In this document: positions 23,673-36,100 of the stretch, piece after piece | How positions within the stretch are numbered: the first letter of the stretch is position 1 | Layout of the letters: each line of letters opens with the position of its first letter | Assembly (NCBI GenBank): GCA_032358165.1 | Contig: JAALGY010000057.1 | Location: forward strand, 2,542,001-2,606,000 | Length of the DNA: 64,000 nucleotides | Origin: Diplosphaera chodatii | Taxonomy: Eukaryota; Chlorophyta; Trebouxiophyceae; Prasiolales; Stichococcaceae | Direction of reading: 5' to 3' | Translations under genes and position numbers: made by a program | Notes under the pieces: generated by a model | What the model was told of the DNA's origin: nothing | What the model saw: only the letters and a program-made list of their open reading frames with translations | Database searches by the model: none

Positions 23673-26600
23673 TCATGTCAGCAGCGGCTGCTCCAGCTGC
23701 GTTGGCGCCGGTTGCAGCGGCGTCGGCTGCGGCTGGCCGCCATCCGAGGCGTCCAGCAGGCTGTGCAGGTGCGGCTGCGGCTCTGCAAGCTCCGCGCCAA
23801 CTGCCTCGGCTCCTGCAGTATGGCAGGCATTGTCCGTCAGCGATGCCTAGTGGCTAAGCGATCAGCACAACAGCACATCGATGGAGCGAGCAGACCTTGA
23901 AAGTGCGCCTCCAACTTATGCCGTTCCTTGCAGCCTGCTCGCTGCTTGTGTATGTCAAGCTCTGCCAACATGACTGCACTCACACTGCAGCAGGAGTGGC
24001 TGGTTGCTCGCTAGCCACAGCCACGCTACGGCAACCATGTGAGTTTGGTGGACGCCGATGCTGCACAAACAGCAGGTTACCCACCCTGCTGCAGGGTGTC
24101 TGGGTGCTGCATGCCCATAGCCGGGGCCTCCGCCACGGCCGCGGCAGCATCGGCTGCAGGCATCCCAGTGCCTGGCTCCTGCTGCATGGCCATGCCGGGC
24201 TGCTGCTCCATTGGCTGCTGCGCCTCCTGTGGCGGCAGCAGCTGCCCGGGCACCGCTTGAAAGAGCGCTGCGTTCTGCCTGTGGACCAAATTTGCACCCA
24301 CGACTTGCACAGCAACATAAAGCAGATTGCGACTGCGGATGCGGTACGATGCTCAATCAACACATGTTGCAAACAGGATGGCGAATGTTGGGTTCTGCTT
24401 CACAATCCTGCAGGCGGATCAAGACCCACATGTCCTCCCGCAGCACAATGCTGGTGCAACCGACAAGAACGGCCTGGACGCATGCACGTCCAGCTCTGAT
24501 GGCACAAAAGCGCACGTGGCGGCGGCGACAGAGGCCTGCTCCTCCTCCAGCTTCTTGACGCGGGACTGCGCCGCCGTGATCTTGTAGCAGTACTTGCAGT
24601 ACGACTGCAGCCCGTCGCTGGTCATCTTGCTCTTGTAGAACTCGCTGCTGGGCTTGCTGATGCCACACCTGCCGCATATGCCCTTGGGCCGTCAGCAGGT
24701 TCACAGCCGAGTAGCTGAAGCATCGTGGTGGTAGCTTTCGACGCCTTGCGTGCATGGACCTTCAGCAACCACGTCAGGGTCTGGTCACATGGCAGACAAT
24801 ACCAAGTACGGTCGTGCTTTGAAGTTCATAGGCACTGCAGCTGGATGTCATGCCGTGACGCACCGGCGGCAGGCCTTGGCGTCCACAGGGTTGCGCGCGG
24901 CTGAGCGCGCTGCGGCTGACGCCTGGTAGCAGGTCTTGCAGTGGCTGTACAGCCCGTCCAGCATCAGCCGGTTCTTGTAGAACTCGTTGGCGGGCTTGAT
25001 CGCCCCACATCGCCGGCACTTCTGCAGGTCGGAAGGCTGCATGTTGAGGCTGGCTCGAGGTTCAGCGTGAGCGCAGGAGCCTGCGGACCAAGGTGCTTTG
25101 GTGGGATTCCGTGACAAGCTCTCATGAAAAGTAGCAGGTACCTTGGAGTCGGCCATGCGCTGCTCCATGGGGGGCAGTGTCTGCTGCCGCCGCTGGCTGT
25201 TCTGGGAGAAGCATGCCTTGCAGTTGTTGTACAGCCCGTCATTGTTGGTGCGGTTGCGGTAGAAGTCTGTCGATGGCTTCATTACCTTGCACTTGTGGCA
25301 CTCCTGGGCACACGTGAGGAGCCAACTTAGAAGCACAATGGCCATTGTCAAGATGGCTTCCAAGCTCCAGGCCTTGCGTTGGACAGACGCCTGTACATCT
25401 ACTTGTGCATGGCGGTCTTGCTGAGTGTCATTGTATGTGATCGATGACTCACCTTGTGTGTCACGGTGGGGCTGTCAATGCGCTGCTTCTTCTTGCGGCG
25501 CTCCACGCACTGCTTAGCATCACAGACCTACAAAACAGCATGTGATGGCTGAGCGTCAGCTTCTGGTCAGGTTACACCCCAAGCGGTCAAGCCGCTTCAG
25601 GTGATCAAGGGGACATATCTTCATGTACAGGGTAGCACCTTGCAGCGCCCGTCATAGCCATCAGCATTTGCCTTGCTCTTGTAGAACTCTGTGAGCGGCT
25701 TCACGGTCTGCAAAGTCCACAGCGCTGGTTTCAAGCACAAGCATGCCCCAGATTGTCACAATGGCATGGAAGTCGAACTAGAGGATGCAACATAGAGATA
25801 ATCAGGGTCATGGGACCAGGTGCATTGCCGAAGCATGCATCTGTTTGCAGCATTTGAGCGCACATGGCAGCGGCGGCAGAGTTTATGCTCTGGCGGAATG
25901 CTGCCAAGGCCCTCTGGCTGTGTGACCGGCGCCTCAGCGGTCGCATATGTCTGCCCAAATCCAGCTGCAACATGCATGTCCAGAGCCATGACCTGTACAG
26001 GACATGTTGCATAAGGAGTAGTGCTGAAGGCGGCGACTGTAAGGTTCCTTTGTGTGTACACACTAGATCATAGCCAGCTCGACACCTGCGGCTGTCGAAA
26101 TGAATACCTCTACATGGTCGGGGTCATGCTCGGCAGTCGTCGCGTCTGTGGGGTCCCATGTGGGAACCTGCCACTGCTGCTGCTGGTCTGCCTCAGGGGC
26201 CGCCCCATCTGCCACATGCAAGAGGCCAAAGGTATCAGGGTAGGATGCGTCTCACTCTGAACGACGGTGAAAAGGTTACCTGACAGCATGCACAAATCTG
26301 CGAATACACACTGTGCACGTGCATGCTGGAAGGACGCCCGCTGGTGTGTGCCTGACGGTGCACAGTCTCGCCCTACCTGGCTGCTGCAGGTGGTGTGATG
26401 CCTGCTGCGACTGCAGCACACCATCATCTGGTACTGCAGCCGCCATCGGCTGGGCTGCCATTGGCTGTGTTGCTGCCGCAGTCAGCAACAGGTTGCGGGA
26501 TTCCTTGAGGCGCTCCCGCTCCTGATAGATCTCCCTGTTGCACGTCATACCATCAAGTTTGCTCATTGGTTGTGCGAGTTCACCCACCACTCAGGCTGCA

Positions 26601-27240
26601 GGCTGAGACAGCTGGCTTTACTGTGTGCAGCGAACACGGTACTCGCAAGAGTCCGAGGTGTATGTGGCATCACATTACCGAGCCCCTCACCAGGCGGTTT
26701 CAAGGCCAATGGTCTGCAGGCGCTCCGTCTGGTCCTGCAGCGCCAGCGCCTCCTCCATCTGTGCACGGCGGTGGTCCCAGGCGGCTGCGCCCTCAAGGTC
26801 GGCAGGCTTGAGGCTCATCTCATTCAGCGCTTCCTGCAGCGAGCGTTCCTCGGCAGCTGTCTGGTCAGGGTATGGAATGCGCATGGAGAGTTGTCAGGGC
26901 GCTGCCGAGCATGGTGTAATCTCACCGATGCAACGTCCACACTGCTGGCAAGTGTGTCGAACCATGCAGGTATAAAGCAGGGGCTAAAAGTCGACGTGCC
27001 ATACTCGAATTCGAGCTGTTGGCAGCGTTGCAACATGAGCGAGACGGCCTGAGACCCCGGGTTCGGATTAACAGCAGCCACAGCTTTGGCATGAGAAGGT
27101 TCGGTAGCCGGCATACGCACCGTTCGCCGCAGGTTGGCGGCCAATCTGTGGTTGCTGACGAGCTCCTGTTGTGCATCATTGAGCTCGTTCATCTGCAGCT
27201 GGTGGTCGAGATACCGGATCTGGTCTAAAGTCTCCTCCAT
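23673..27240 (-). CDS. Protein with four C-x2-C-x22-C-x2-C zinc-like repeats
   Basis: Start 27240 in good context gives MEETLDQIRYLDHQLQMNEL, a likely coiled coil. It is followed by helical exons (QAVSLMLQRCQQLEFEYG about 27060; EERSLQEALNEMSLKPADLE about 26850; EIYQERERLKESRNLL about 26540) and a Gln/Pro-rich acidic linker (about 26480-26100). Four repeats follow, each with Cys at positions 1, 4, 27 and 30, KP at 8-9, FY at 13-14 and DG at 21-22: R1 about 25890-25600 (CRRCH spliced to TVKPLTEFYK), R2 about 25300-25210 (CHKCKVMKPSTDFY), R3 about 25025-24930 (CRRCGAIKPANEFY), R4 about 24870-24590 (CRRC spliced to GISKPSSEFY). A helix (RVKKLEEEQAS) and a Gln/Met/Pro-rich tail end in LEQPLLT-stop at 23673. 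I do not recognise the family. The cysteine pattern implies four zinc sites, so nucleic-acid or protein binding is plausible. Confidence 0.75.
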
Positions 27241-28010
27241 GGAACAGACGAACCGATGACACACTATGCCAGAGAGGCACCCGGCCGTCGGCTGTTGCCG
27301 TGGCTGCACCCAAAGGCCAGGACAGCCGGGAATCGCAAAACAACCGTGACGAGCGGTGAAACACAGGCGCAGGAATCGAAGCAAGGCCACTTCGCCCTCA
27401 GGAACGCGCAGATGCTGACACACTGTGTCGATGCTGTCGCTAGCGGGCCATGAGCTGGCATCAACAGCCGCGAGGGTCGCTGCAGAGGAGCGCAAAGTTG
27501 CAATGCTTTTCTGCAGGGTCGGCAGTGAAAGTCGTAGAGTCCACAGGAGTCCCAGGAGACATAATCGCCACCCTGGGGTGAATAGAGGATGCCCTTTGTG
27601 CCCATGATTGCAGCGTGTCTTGATTGCACCAATTGCTCGCACTGGGATCGCTGCCTATGTGAGCCGACACAGCGCATGCGTTGCTCGGCTCAAACGCTGA
27701 CTCTTGTTGCATTGCATGATCGACGTCGTGCTTGCCAGCCTGGCACTTACCGCACTTCGAGGAAGGCTGACATGCTTTCAGCGTAAAACAGCTGTACAGT
27801 AAGTCACTTTACCTAGCGCGAGGTCAGCTTGCGGAAGCTTCGTCAAACCTGTTACCTGCATACCAAATGCTCTGGAAAGATGATGTAGTCAGTGGCAGGG
27901 AGGTGGATGTAGTTAGCAGGAGTCGTCACGTGAGGCTGAGCAGGTGCTGCTGGCTGCTTAGCACGAAGAACCTGCACTAGGCTCAGCAAGTCACCCACCC
28001 AGGGAGGGCC
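27241..28010. promoter_or_regulatory. Divergent promoter interval (zinc-repeat gene / FkbM gene)
   Basis: 770 bp between head-to-head starts. A 137-codon minus frame (27677-27264) lacks family similarity and is likely chance. Promoter role by position only. Confidence 0.4.
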
Positions 28011-31000
28011 ATGAACGGTCGTGCGCCACCCCGCCGTCCACAAGTGCGCTTCCTACGGCACAAACGTGCCTGTAACACCCAGCATACACGCCGCCAGAGC
28101 TGCACCGTCGAATGCTCGTGCTCAGTATCTGCGTTTCCAGCAGCTGTCTGAGTTGCTGGTGAGCAGGCGTTCGATTGTGAGGTGCCGGCATTTGTGTCAG
28201 GATTCGCACACCCCACATGCTAAGATCTGTCGCTTCCATCCAATTGCTCTCTCTTGGGTCAGGTGCGGGTGCAGGAGGAGGTGGCCGACTGTGCGGCGGT
28301 GGTTGTGTTCTTCCTGCTGGTGGCGGCGCTCCCGGCGGGATCCTACTTCTACCTGCACCGCAGCCTGGTCACAAGATATGAATGGCTGGCGGACACCGTG
28401 GCGGAGCAGGCCACCGAGGTCAGCTGCTCCTCGTGCACCTTGGCGATGGCACAGCACGCATCGATGTGCATTTGAGAAGGCCACGGTGGAGGGCAGGGCG
28501 TTTGACGCCAGATGAATGCGCACAGGTGTCAAAACTGCGTGCGGACGTGGCCCAGTTTGCCGACATCCGTGACACGCTCAGCTTCAGCGCGGACCTGCTG
28601 CGTGACGTCACAGCGCAGCACATCTACGACAAAGAGGTCCAGCAGCGCTCAGCACTAGGCAGCGCAGCATACGAGAAGCGCGGCCGTGCAGCGTCTGGCG
28701 CACATGACGGTGGGGACCTCAAGCTCGGAAAGTGCAGAGGCCTTGCCAATGTGTGGCTGATGTGGTTATGCTCGTGCCTCCGGTCTCCCTCGAACTCAGC
28801 ATACGCAAGTGCATGGTTGAGGGCTGCGCAGGGGGCGGGACGCTGGGAGAGATCAGCGCGGCCGCTGGGGCCATGGCAACCAGCCTCTGGGCCGCTGAGG
28901 TACTCGCCATTTCTGCAGACTCCGGCCTGAGGCCAGTTCTGCACCGCCAGACATCAACCTGCGTTGGACTGTCATGTAGCCAACGGCATGCCAACATCCT
29001 TGCTTGATGAAGCCCTCAGTCCTAAGGCAAGCTGTTTGGCTGCACCCCGGCAGGACTGGGCTGCAAAGAAGCTAGCGCTGCCATGGGGTCACGGGGGCGA
29101 CCCAGCATCTGGCAGCGGCATGGGCAGCCAGCATTCGAGCAGCAGCAGTCAGGGCGGCAGGTCCTCTGCATATACAGACGGCGGGCGGGACAGCAAGGGG
29201 AGCAAGAACGAGGAGGAGCACAGCAGCCACGGCAGCACAGGCGGGGCTGCAGCGCTGCAGCCCTGGCCACCCGGCCAATGTGTGCCGGTGAGAGTCAGGA
29301 AAGTGTCAACCATGAACCAAGACAGCCTTTGCAGGAGGACTGGTTGCGTCGAAGGTCCTTAGCGCAGTCTCGGCTATGTATGGCGACCGTGACCGGCGGA
29401 CAGGTGCATCCTTTCTTGCTGCAGGGTAGGATCAAGTGGGAGGGGGACACCCCTGCAGCCTGGCACCACTACTTCGAGCCGATTGCAGCTGCCACTGAGC
29501 CGGTGAGGGCTGAACGTCAAACAAGACTACGTGTCCGCATGCCTAATCTGCAGCAAGTGGCGCTCAGGACATCGTGCAGCCGGACCCAAGTGGCCGTCTT
29601 TCATGCTGCAGGGGTACTTCGTGGATGTTGGCGCTGGGGACGGCGTCTTCACCTCCAACACCTTCTTCCTGGAGCGGCAGCGCTGCTGGAAGGGCATCGC
29701 CGTCGAGCCGACCAGCAACGAGTACCCAAAGCTTGAGCGCCAGCGCCCTGGCTCCACTGTGGTGAGCAGCCCGCCCTGCCCCTCCATGTGGCTGTGTCAC
29801 AGCTCCGCTACAGGATGGGTCAATACTGATGCACTGTTGTCAAAAGTCCATTGTTTGGCACATATGGCCAGGAGTGCGTGGGGTGGAAGCTGTGAGCAGG
29901 TACCGGCTCGGTACTAAGACGGATGTCTCAACGCATGGAACTGCGGCAGGCACTTCACGAGCTGATGTCTCACTTGCACGTGCGCTGATAGGTACACGGC
30001 GCGGTGTGTGAGAAGGACGGGTGGAAGCTGTTCCAGGATGTGACGGTGAACGGCCTGTGGACGGGGTGGAGTGGTTTCAGGCACACCTTCGATGAGCACC
30101 ATGCTCATCAGGTGGCCGACTGCTTGTCTTGATGTCACGGACCATGTTGCAGCTTCGAGCTAGCAGTTGGTGTGACGGCAGGGTGCACTTCTCAGGGTTT
30201 GTTGCACTTTGGCAGATGTGTCAGTCGTCGTCAGATGCTGCTGCTGTCAACACCGCCACTGATCGTCGTTTCCACTCTGTAGGTGGACGCCAACGTGCGC
30301 ATCAACAAGGGCTGGGCAGCCAAAGACTACAAGGTGCACTGCTTCAGGTGCGAGAAAACACAAAGAGATGTATTGAGCACCTTACTACCTTTTAGGTTCG
30401 CAGTGAAAGCCATCTGATACTCGCAGAATGCAAGTGCAAAGATGCGACCTGCCGATCGGTTTCCTTGAAGCACAACAACGTGCAGGTTGCAGACGCTTTT
30501 GGACATGGAAAAGCAACGGCATGTCAACTACCTGACGGTGTCTGTCGAGGGTCATGAGCTGCCGGTGCGTTTAGCTGGGATCAGGGTGCTTGCTGTGGTA
30601 GAGCCAACGTAGTTGCGGAAACCTGCTGACCAGGATGCTCTGCCATGACTGCGGGTGTTGTGTACGTTGTCATCAACCATTCCTGTGCACATTTGGGCGC
30701 ATAGGTTCTAAGGAGCGTGCAGTGGGACCAGGTATCTGTTGACGTGATAGAGGTTGCCATACATTCCAGATTGAACCGTGATGACGTCACAGCGTTCCTC
30801 CAGGGGAAGGTGCGTGGTCTGCATCAGCTGCTGAGCATGTGTGCAAATACTATGTTGGCACAATGTAGTTGGGCAAGCATAGCAATGAGAACATGCTCGC
30901 CCTCTGCGCAATCAAGGTCTCATCATGTGCAGGGCTATAAGGAGGACAAGAGGTGGCCATATCCCGAGTCACATGTTTTCCTGCACCCAACTTTTCGCAA

Positions 31001-31028
31001 GAAGCTGGCTGACGTCACTGGTGTTTAG
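28011..31028 (+). CDS. Membrane-anchored FkbM-family (Methyltransf_21) protein
   Basis: Start 28011 gives MNGRAPPRRPQ; a short intron then joins YLRFQQLSELL and VRVQEEVADC. A single helix follows, AAVVVFFLLVAALPAGSYFY (28280-28350), preceded by basic residues, so a type II (ER/Golgi lumenal) topology is likely. A helical stem (YEWLADTVAEQATE joined to VSKLRADVAQFADIRDTL) and a Ser/Gly/Glu-rich stem (about 29090-29280) lead to the catalytic domain: GRIKWEGDTPAAWHHYFEPI (29430); GYFVDVGAGDGVFTSNTFFL with AVEPTSNEY (29612-29760), the SAM loop and acidic end of strand 2; VHGAVCEKDGWKLFQDV (29990); RINKGWAAKDYKVHCFR; TLLDMEKQRHVNYLTVSVEG (30490-30550), the FkbM C-terminal motif; VDVIEVAIHSRLNRDDV; and the end KLADVTGV-stop. 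FkbM enzymes O-methylate sugars or small molecules; a glycan methyltransferase role is inferred. Confidence 0.83.
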
Positions 31029-31060
31029 ATCACCAGTTGACCACTCGATTCGCACCATCC

Positions 31061-31065
31061 TGTAA
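31061..31065 (+). terminator. TGTAA polyadenylation signal candidate for the FkbM gene
   Basis: TGTAA, the usual green-algal poly(A) signal, lies 33 bp after the stop codon of the FkbM-type gene and before the convergent NIFK-like gene. Confidence 0.5.
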
Positions 31066-31233
31066 TCTAGCTAATGTGCATACTGGCGCACTTGCTCTGC
31101 AGATGTGGGGTATGTCTGAAAACAATACTGTGACTACGACATGAAACCAAACCAGTAACGGTCGGATACCCGTTGCAACGACCTGTCAGATCCTCGGCTG
31201 CCATGTAGGTCAGCCAGGCCCATGTCACCAACA

Positions 31234-32603
31234 TCATGTGTCGGTAAAGACAGTGCGCTTTGCCTTCTTGGGCAGCGCGTCTGCCAAGCTGTCATACGTG
31301 TAGTTGATTCCCGCAGCTGCGATTGCTTTTTGCCGCACCTGCGAGTATTGAACCCGACATGAGTCGAGGGTCTGCTGGTGTGGCCTGGGTGTGCTCCTCT
31401 GAATCGGTCTCCAGCAGTGCCCAACCAGGGTCGTGGTTGAGTAACCTTGTTGTTCAATCTTGCATGCCGTATGACAATGGAAGTGCAAGGAAGCAACACC
31501 TTGTCGCGCTTGAGGGCGCGTGCTACGCGTGCGTCTGATTCGCTGCCGCTGCGGTCTTTGTTGTGCTTGGCCGCCGCCATCGACCGCCATGGCTTCTGGT
31601 TGAACACCTGGTTTGCGCCTGCATCAGCAGAAAGGCTGCATGCCATCACCAGCTGATGCTCAGGTCACTATTCGCTCAAGCAGCGGCGTAGCTCCCTGTG
31701 AATGCAAGGAACTCTTGGAACTGCCAGCATCGCTCACCCTTCATGAGCTCGGGGTGCACGTCCTTCTGCTTCACCACGTGCACCTTGAGCTTCTGCGCAA
31801 ACATCATGTAGCCGTCCATAGCCTGAGCCGCAATCGGCGCCACCTGTGAGTAGTATTTGAAGGTGATGCCCTCCATCACCATCTGGAACTAAGCCTACAG
31901 CATATATCTGCACATGCATACGTTGCCACAAATTGCACATGTAGATGCTAGTTAAAGACGCTGTTGCAGCATGCACGATGTGAGACAGTCACGTTGCTCG
32001 CCGCTCAGTACCTCAGGGTGCTTGAACTCCAAAAAGGCATAGCCTTTGGACTGGGCTGTCTTCTTGCTGCGGGACATCCGCACATGCTTCACATCTCCGA
32101 ACTGCGAGAAGAAGCCTGCAGAGTGTGCACAATACCATATAAAGCTCTGATCATCAGCTTGGGCATCCGTGCTGCCTGAACCACGAGCACCCTGGAAGCG
32201 TGGGCATAGCCCCATCACACCTCTCATCTCCTTCTCGTAGAAACCATGAGGTAGGTGCCTATGACAGTGAAACATGCAGTAAGACGGCAGCTGTTGCTCA
32301 CGAGCGGCGGCCGCAGATGGCGGCAACGCGATACAGATAGTGGGGACATCGGCCATCTGTCTGCACTGTTGCTTGGTGAATGCGATGTGATGTCGCCTAG
32401 CAGCCAGCGCACCCGATGTACAGGGTGCCGCTTAGTTCATCGTCTGCTGCCGCTGCCGCCGCCGCCAGGCTGCTGCCTGTCTCCACCCCACGATTTGCAG
32501 TCAGCTTCTGTGCTTCTGACCTAGCCCCCTTCGATTTCTGCGCCTTCCTCTTCTTCGAGACTCCCACCGACATGCGTGAGGTTCCCGGAATGCGCTCGGG
32601 CAT
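31234..32603 (-). CDS. NIFK: Nucleolar RRM protein, NIFK/Nop15-like
   Basis: Pre-rRNA processing factor of the large-subunit (ITS2) pathway. Exon 1, 32603-32413, holds a basic nucleolar-type tail ([16 protein letters not shown]) and the first RRM strand TLYI. Each following splice restores the family: [33 protein letters not shown] with [14 protein letters not shown] (RNP1-type); [20 protein letters not shown] with [35 protein letters not shown] with [12 protein letters not shown]; and [20 protein letters not shown] ending VFTDT-stop at 31234. The order RRM, then ...KG(A)N..F..KPW, then a short ...K.....GI.Y... helix is that of NIFK and yeast Nop15. Exon 3 spans about 32115-32010. The next gene upstream is divergent. 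Confidence 0.9.
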
Positions 32604-33109
32604 CCCAGTCGCAGTGGTGTGAGGCAGTCACTTATCAAGGTCGACACCGGCAAACAGCGGTGTCGTCAGCTGTCTGAACGAGTGATGGCGTCAGAGCTGG
32701 AATGGGGTGGGGTGAACCGTCGTTTGATGCTTGCAAGGCTGCTCCCGCTGCAATGACATGTACCGGCTGCATAAATGGGAGAAATTATTTGCTCCCAGGA
32801 ATGGACAAACCTGCGCTGCCTAACCGAATTTCACCAATGACCGTACTCGGATCGGCCAGAAGTGACCAGTCAGCACCAAGCAATGGCCTAAAAAGCTGAT
32901 CAGTCACACGTGTCGAATGCTATTGATTGTGTGTAGAACGGATCTAAAGGCGTCTGTGTTTCGCGTGCTGTACAGTTCTTTGCAGTGCAAGCATTTATGC
33001 ATCGAAGCCTGATGATTGTTGGAGCTGTTTCGAAAAGCTGAGGACCACGCACTGCAGGACAATCATGAGTGACGCACACACCTGTTAGAGAGTGTCTGGC
33101 CTATGGTCC
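32604..33109. promoter_or_regulatory. Divergent promoter interval (NIFK-like / membrane protein)
   Basis: 506 bp between head-to-head genes. It is AT-richer than flanking exons; no conserved motif was recognised. The right boundary depends on the uncertain start of the plus-strand gene. Confidence 0.4.
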
Positions 33110-36100
33110 ATGCTGTGCGAATGTTGTGAACTGGATCGTTGCGGCTTGCCTGCAGCGCTCGCACCTGCAACGCGGGTCGCCGCTAGGGCAAGCGAACAGG
33201 CGACCGCGGCATGTGGTGCACAGGCCAGGCGACCTCCACGGCGCCGATCAGAGCTGCATCACAGGCAGAGGTTGTCAGGCAGCACAGAAGGCTGGTGCAG
33301 CATTGCGCTACCCGCAATCCTTTGCAGAGGCCATCCGTCAGGTGCGGCAGCCATGTGAATGTTTGGGCACGCAATCATTGAAATATGTCAGCTGTTACGT
33401 GTGACATTGAACGGCAATCTCACGACTGACGACATCCACCCCATCAACTAGACCCTGCTCCCTGTTCGCAGGCAGCAGAGGGGCAGGGTTGCATCCAGCA
33501 AGCATGACGGTACCGGCCCTTCAGATGACAGTGGGAGCGGGCGGGCCAGGCAGACTGCACAGCGGGCGCGAGAGCACATCAGCAGTGCTGGCGAGGACGT
33601 CAGGCATGTGCTGCCATGTTCATGCTCTGCAGCAGCAACCCTTCCTTGTGGACGCGTCCCTATAGTAGGCTGGCTCCTGGACGGCCACATGTGCCTGCAT
33701 CTGACGAGTTACGTCGGCATGAGAAAACTGTCGTACCTGATGAGCATCACCACAATCCGGGAGGTGGTGCATCTCCACTGCATTTGTCACCTACTGCAGG
33801 CACACAGGCGACCATCTCCGGGAGGCAGTTGATGTGGTACGGAACTCGGACAATGGCCTCGGGGCTGTGACCGAAAAGGTGGAGGAGGTCCAGGACAGCT
33901 TTGAGCATGCGCAGGTGCTATGTCGTCGTAACATTCTCAAAGCATGCCACACTGCAGCTCACCGGTGATCATGTGGTGAGGATTTGCACAGTTCAGCGGC
34001 CACTGAGGGCTGAGGCACATAACTGTTGGAGAAGTGTATGATTCGAGATGTAGCTCTGTGGCTGTTGTCGTGGTGATCCGAGCGTGCCAGAGTGGTCCTG
34101 CAGGAGGAGGCCAGGGAGGCAGTCGCCTCGCCAGTGGAGGCCATTGCAGACTCTCTCGACGAGCAGGCGACCGAAGACGACAAGGGCGGCGGGAAGCTGC
34201 GGTCGGCCATCCAGGGCGAGTTTGGCGAGTACGACTTTGATGACGCACAGCTGCAGGTGTGCTTTGCAGCGTCCAGCTCTAGGATGACTTCCTCTGGATC
34301 TGCTTGCCGTTGCCCAGGTCCTGGCCAACCAGCATCTGACCCTGCAACCGTGCAGTGTCAAGGCGGTTGCCGGCAGGCGGTGTGCCGCCTGACTGAACAT
34401 GCAGCAGACTGCTGGAAAGGCGGTGGTTGCCACATGCAGGTGATCGACAGGCTGGTGACGGGCATCCGCGGGTGCGCAGTGGCATCCGGCGCCGTGGCCG
34501 TGCTCGAGATCCTGACCACCGTTGGCAAGGTGAGCAGCGATGCACGATGTGAGCGTCGATATAACGGGCGTCTGAACTGTGCCGACTCTGCATGATGCCC
34601 TGGAGTCAATCAAGATGCTGCCGGAAGAGGCACAGGGCATGCGAGCACGACTCATGGCTGCAGGCGCTGCATGGCGGCGGCACCCAGGACGCGGTGCTCA
34701 TCGTCGGCGGCGTGCACATCAACAACTTTGCGGTCATCCTGGACTACGGGCTGACGAGCGTGCTGCTGTTCATGGCCGCCAAGTCCTTCAAGCGCGTGCT
34801 CAAGGGCAGCGAGCACCAGCTGCAGTTCGTCATGCAGGTGCCCCGCACGCCGATGCTGTTGGAGGTGCATCATGAACGTTGAAGATGCGAGGTCCTCAGG
34901 GCACACGTCATGACACAGCACAGCGGTGCCGCCTGGAGCCGCCAGATCCTTCTGCAATCACAGGCAAACCGGCCAACATAGCTCAGCACGACCGTGTCAG
35001 CGTGGTGTCACGCTGAAGCTTGCTTGTGGTGCTGCAGGGGCTGCTGCAGCTGGGCTTCGTGTTCATGCAGGCGTCCACCATCACCGCGTCCATGGGCGTC
35101 ATCCAGCTCCTGCAGGCCGCCCGCAGGTGTGGTCATATTGGGTGCATGATTCGAACTCATTTCCTGCAAACCCAGCCCTGAGCACCTGGTCACAGCTGCA
35201 ATTCCCGACTTCGCGGCTGGCGTTATGCATGGATCCCTGGCGCAGCAGGGCGCATGTTTTGACGGGCACAGTGTGCCAGATAGCTTGTGGAGTCCACCTG
35301 CCAGCTGGCTGATGCTCCCTCTCAGGTGGCCCCCGCTCGTCACATGGGTGACGGGCATCTCAGCTGTGGCCGCCGGCGTGCGTGCAGTCGCCCTGGCGCG
35401 CGTCCTCAGCAGGTGGTGACCTCGCCAGGACCACCATGGTCAACACACTGAAGTGCATGGACCAGCTACTTTCTCCTGGATAGGGCGTAGATCAAATGTC
35501 GAGGAGCGCAGCAAAGCTGGTGACAGCCTGGCTGAGCTCATGTGCCTGCACCGCGTGGCACTGCCTGCGCATGGCAACATACCATCTACACGGCACCTTG
35601 GCACCGACCGAACAGGGTCGTCGCCACCGAGGTCCTGCTGGCAACGCAGGTACACGCCCGGCAGCGGGAAGGCGCTGGCGGTGGTGCTGGCGATGCGGGG
35701 CGGCATGGCGGACAACATCCGCCGCCGCATGGGCTGGGCCGACCGCCTGGCGCTGAACGTCGTCGGCGGCCTGGTGCTGCCCCTCACCGTGGCCGGCGAG
35801 GAGCAGAAGGTGTGTCTGTGTACCACCTCGCTCCTTGCGCTGTACCCCAGAGCCTGATCAGAGGTGTCAGCTGGCACCCGGCTGGCGGTGAGCGCTGCAT
35901 GCGTCCAGGAACTGCCACCTGCCGACGCGCGGCTATGGAGGTGTGCAAGCGCGGGTCAAGCCTTGCGGGGCAGCACGTGGTGCCCAAGCGGCCCGACTGG
36001 CTGCGGTTCAGGCCCATGTGCAGCACCATGACAGCATTCGGCCTTGGCATCTGCAGTTTCCGGGGTCGAAGGAGGAGGAGGGTGCCCAGCGGGAGCCCGA

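Noticed and set aside
27264..27677. A 137-codon minus-strand open frame between the zinc-repeat and FkbM genes.
   Set aside because: No similarity, no signal, composition unlike nearby exons; probably chance.
28254..28475. FFLLVAALPAGSYFYLHRSL considered as a separate VMA21-like V-ATPase assembly factor.
   Set aside because: Only one helix is present and downstream exons continue in phase into the FkbM gene, so it is better read as that enzyme's anchor.
35140..35190. GAGTTCGAATC on the minus strand, a good match to a tRNA B box.
   Set aside because: No A box or cloverleaf upstream; it lies in an intron of the plus-strand membrane-protein gene.
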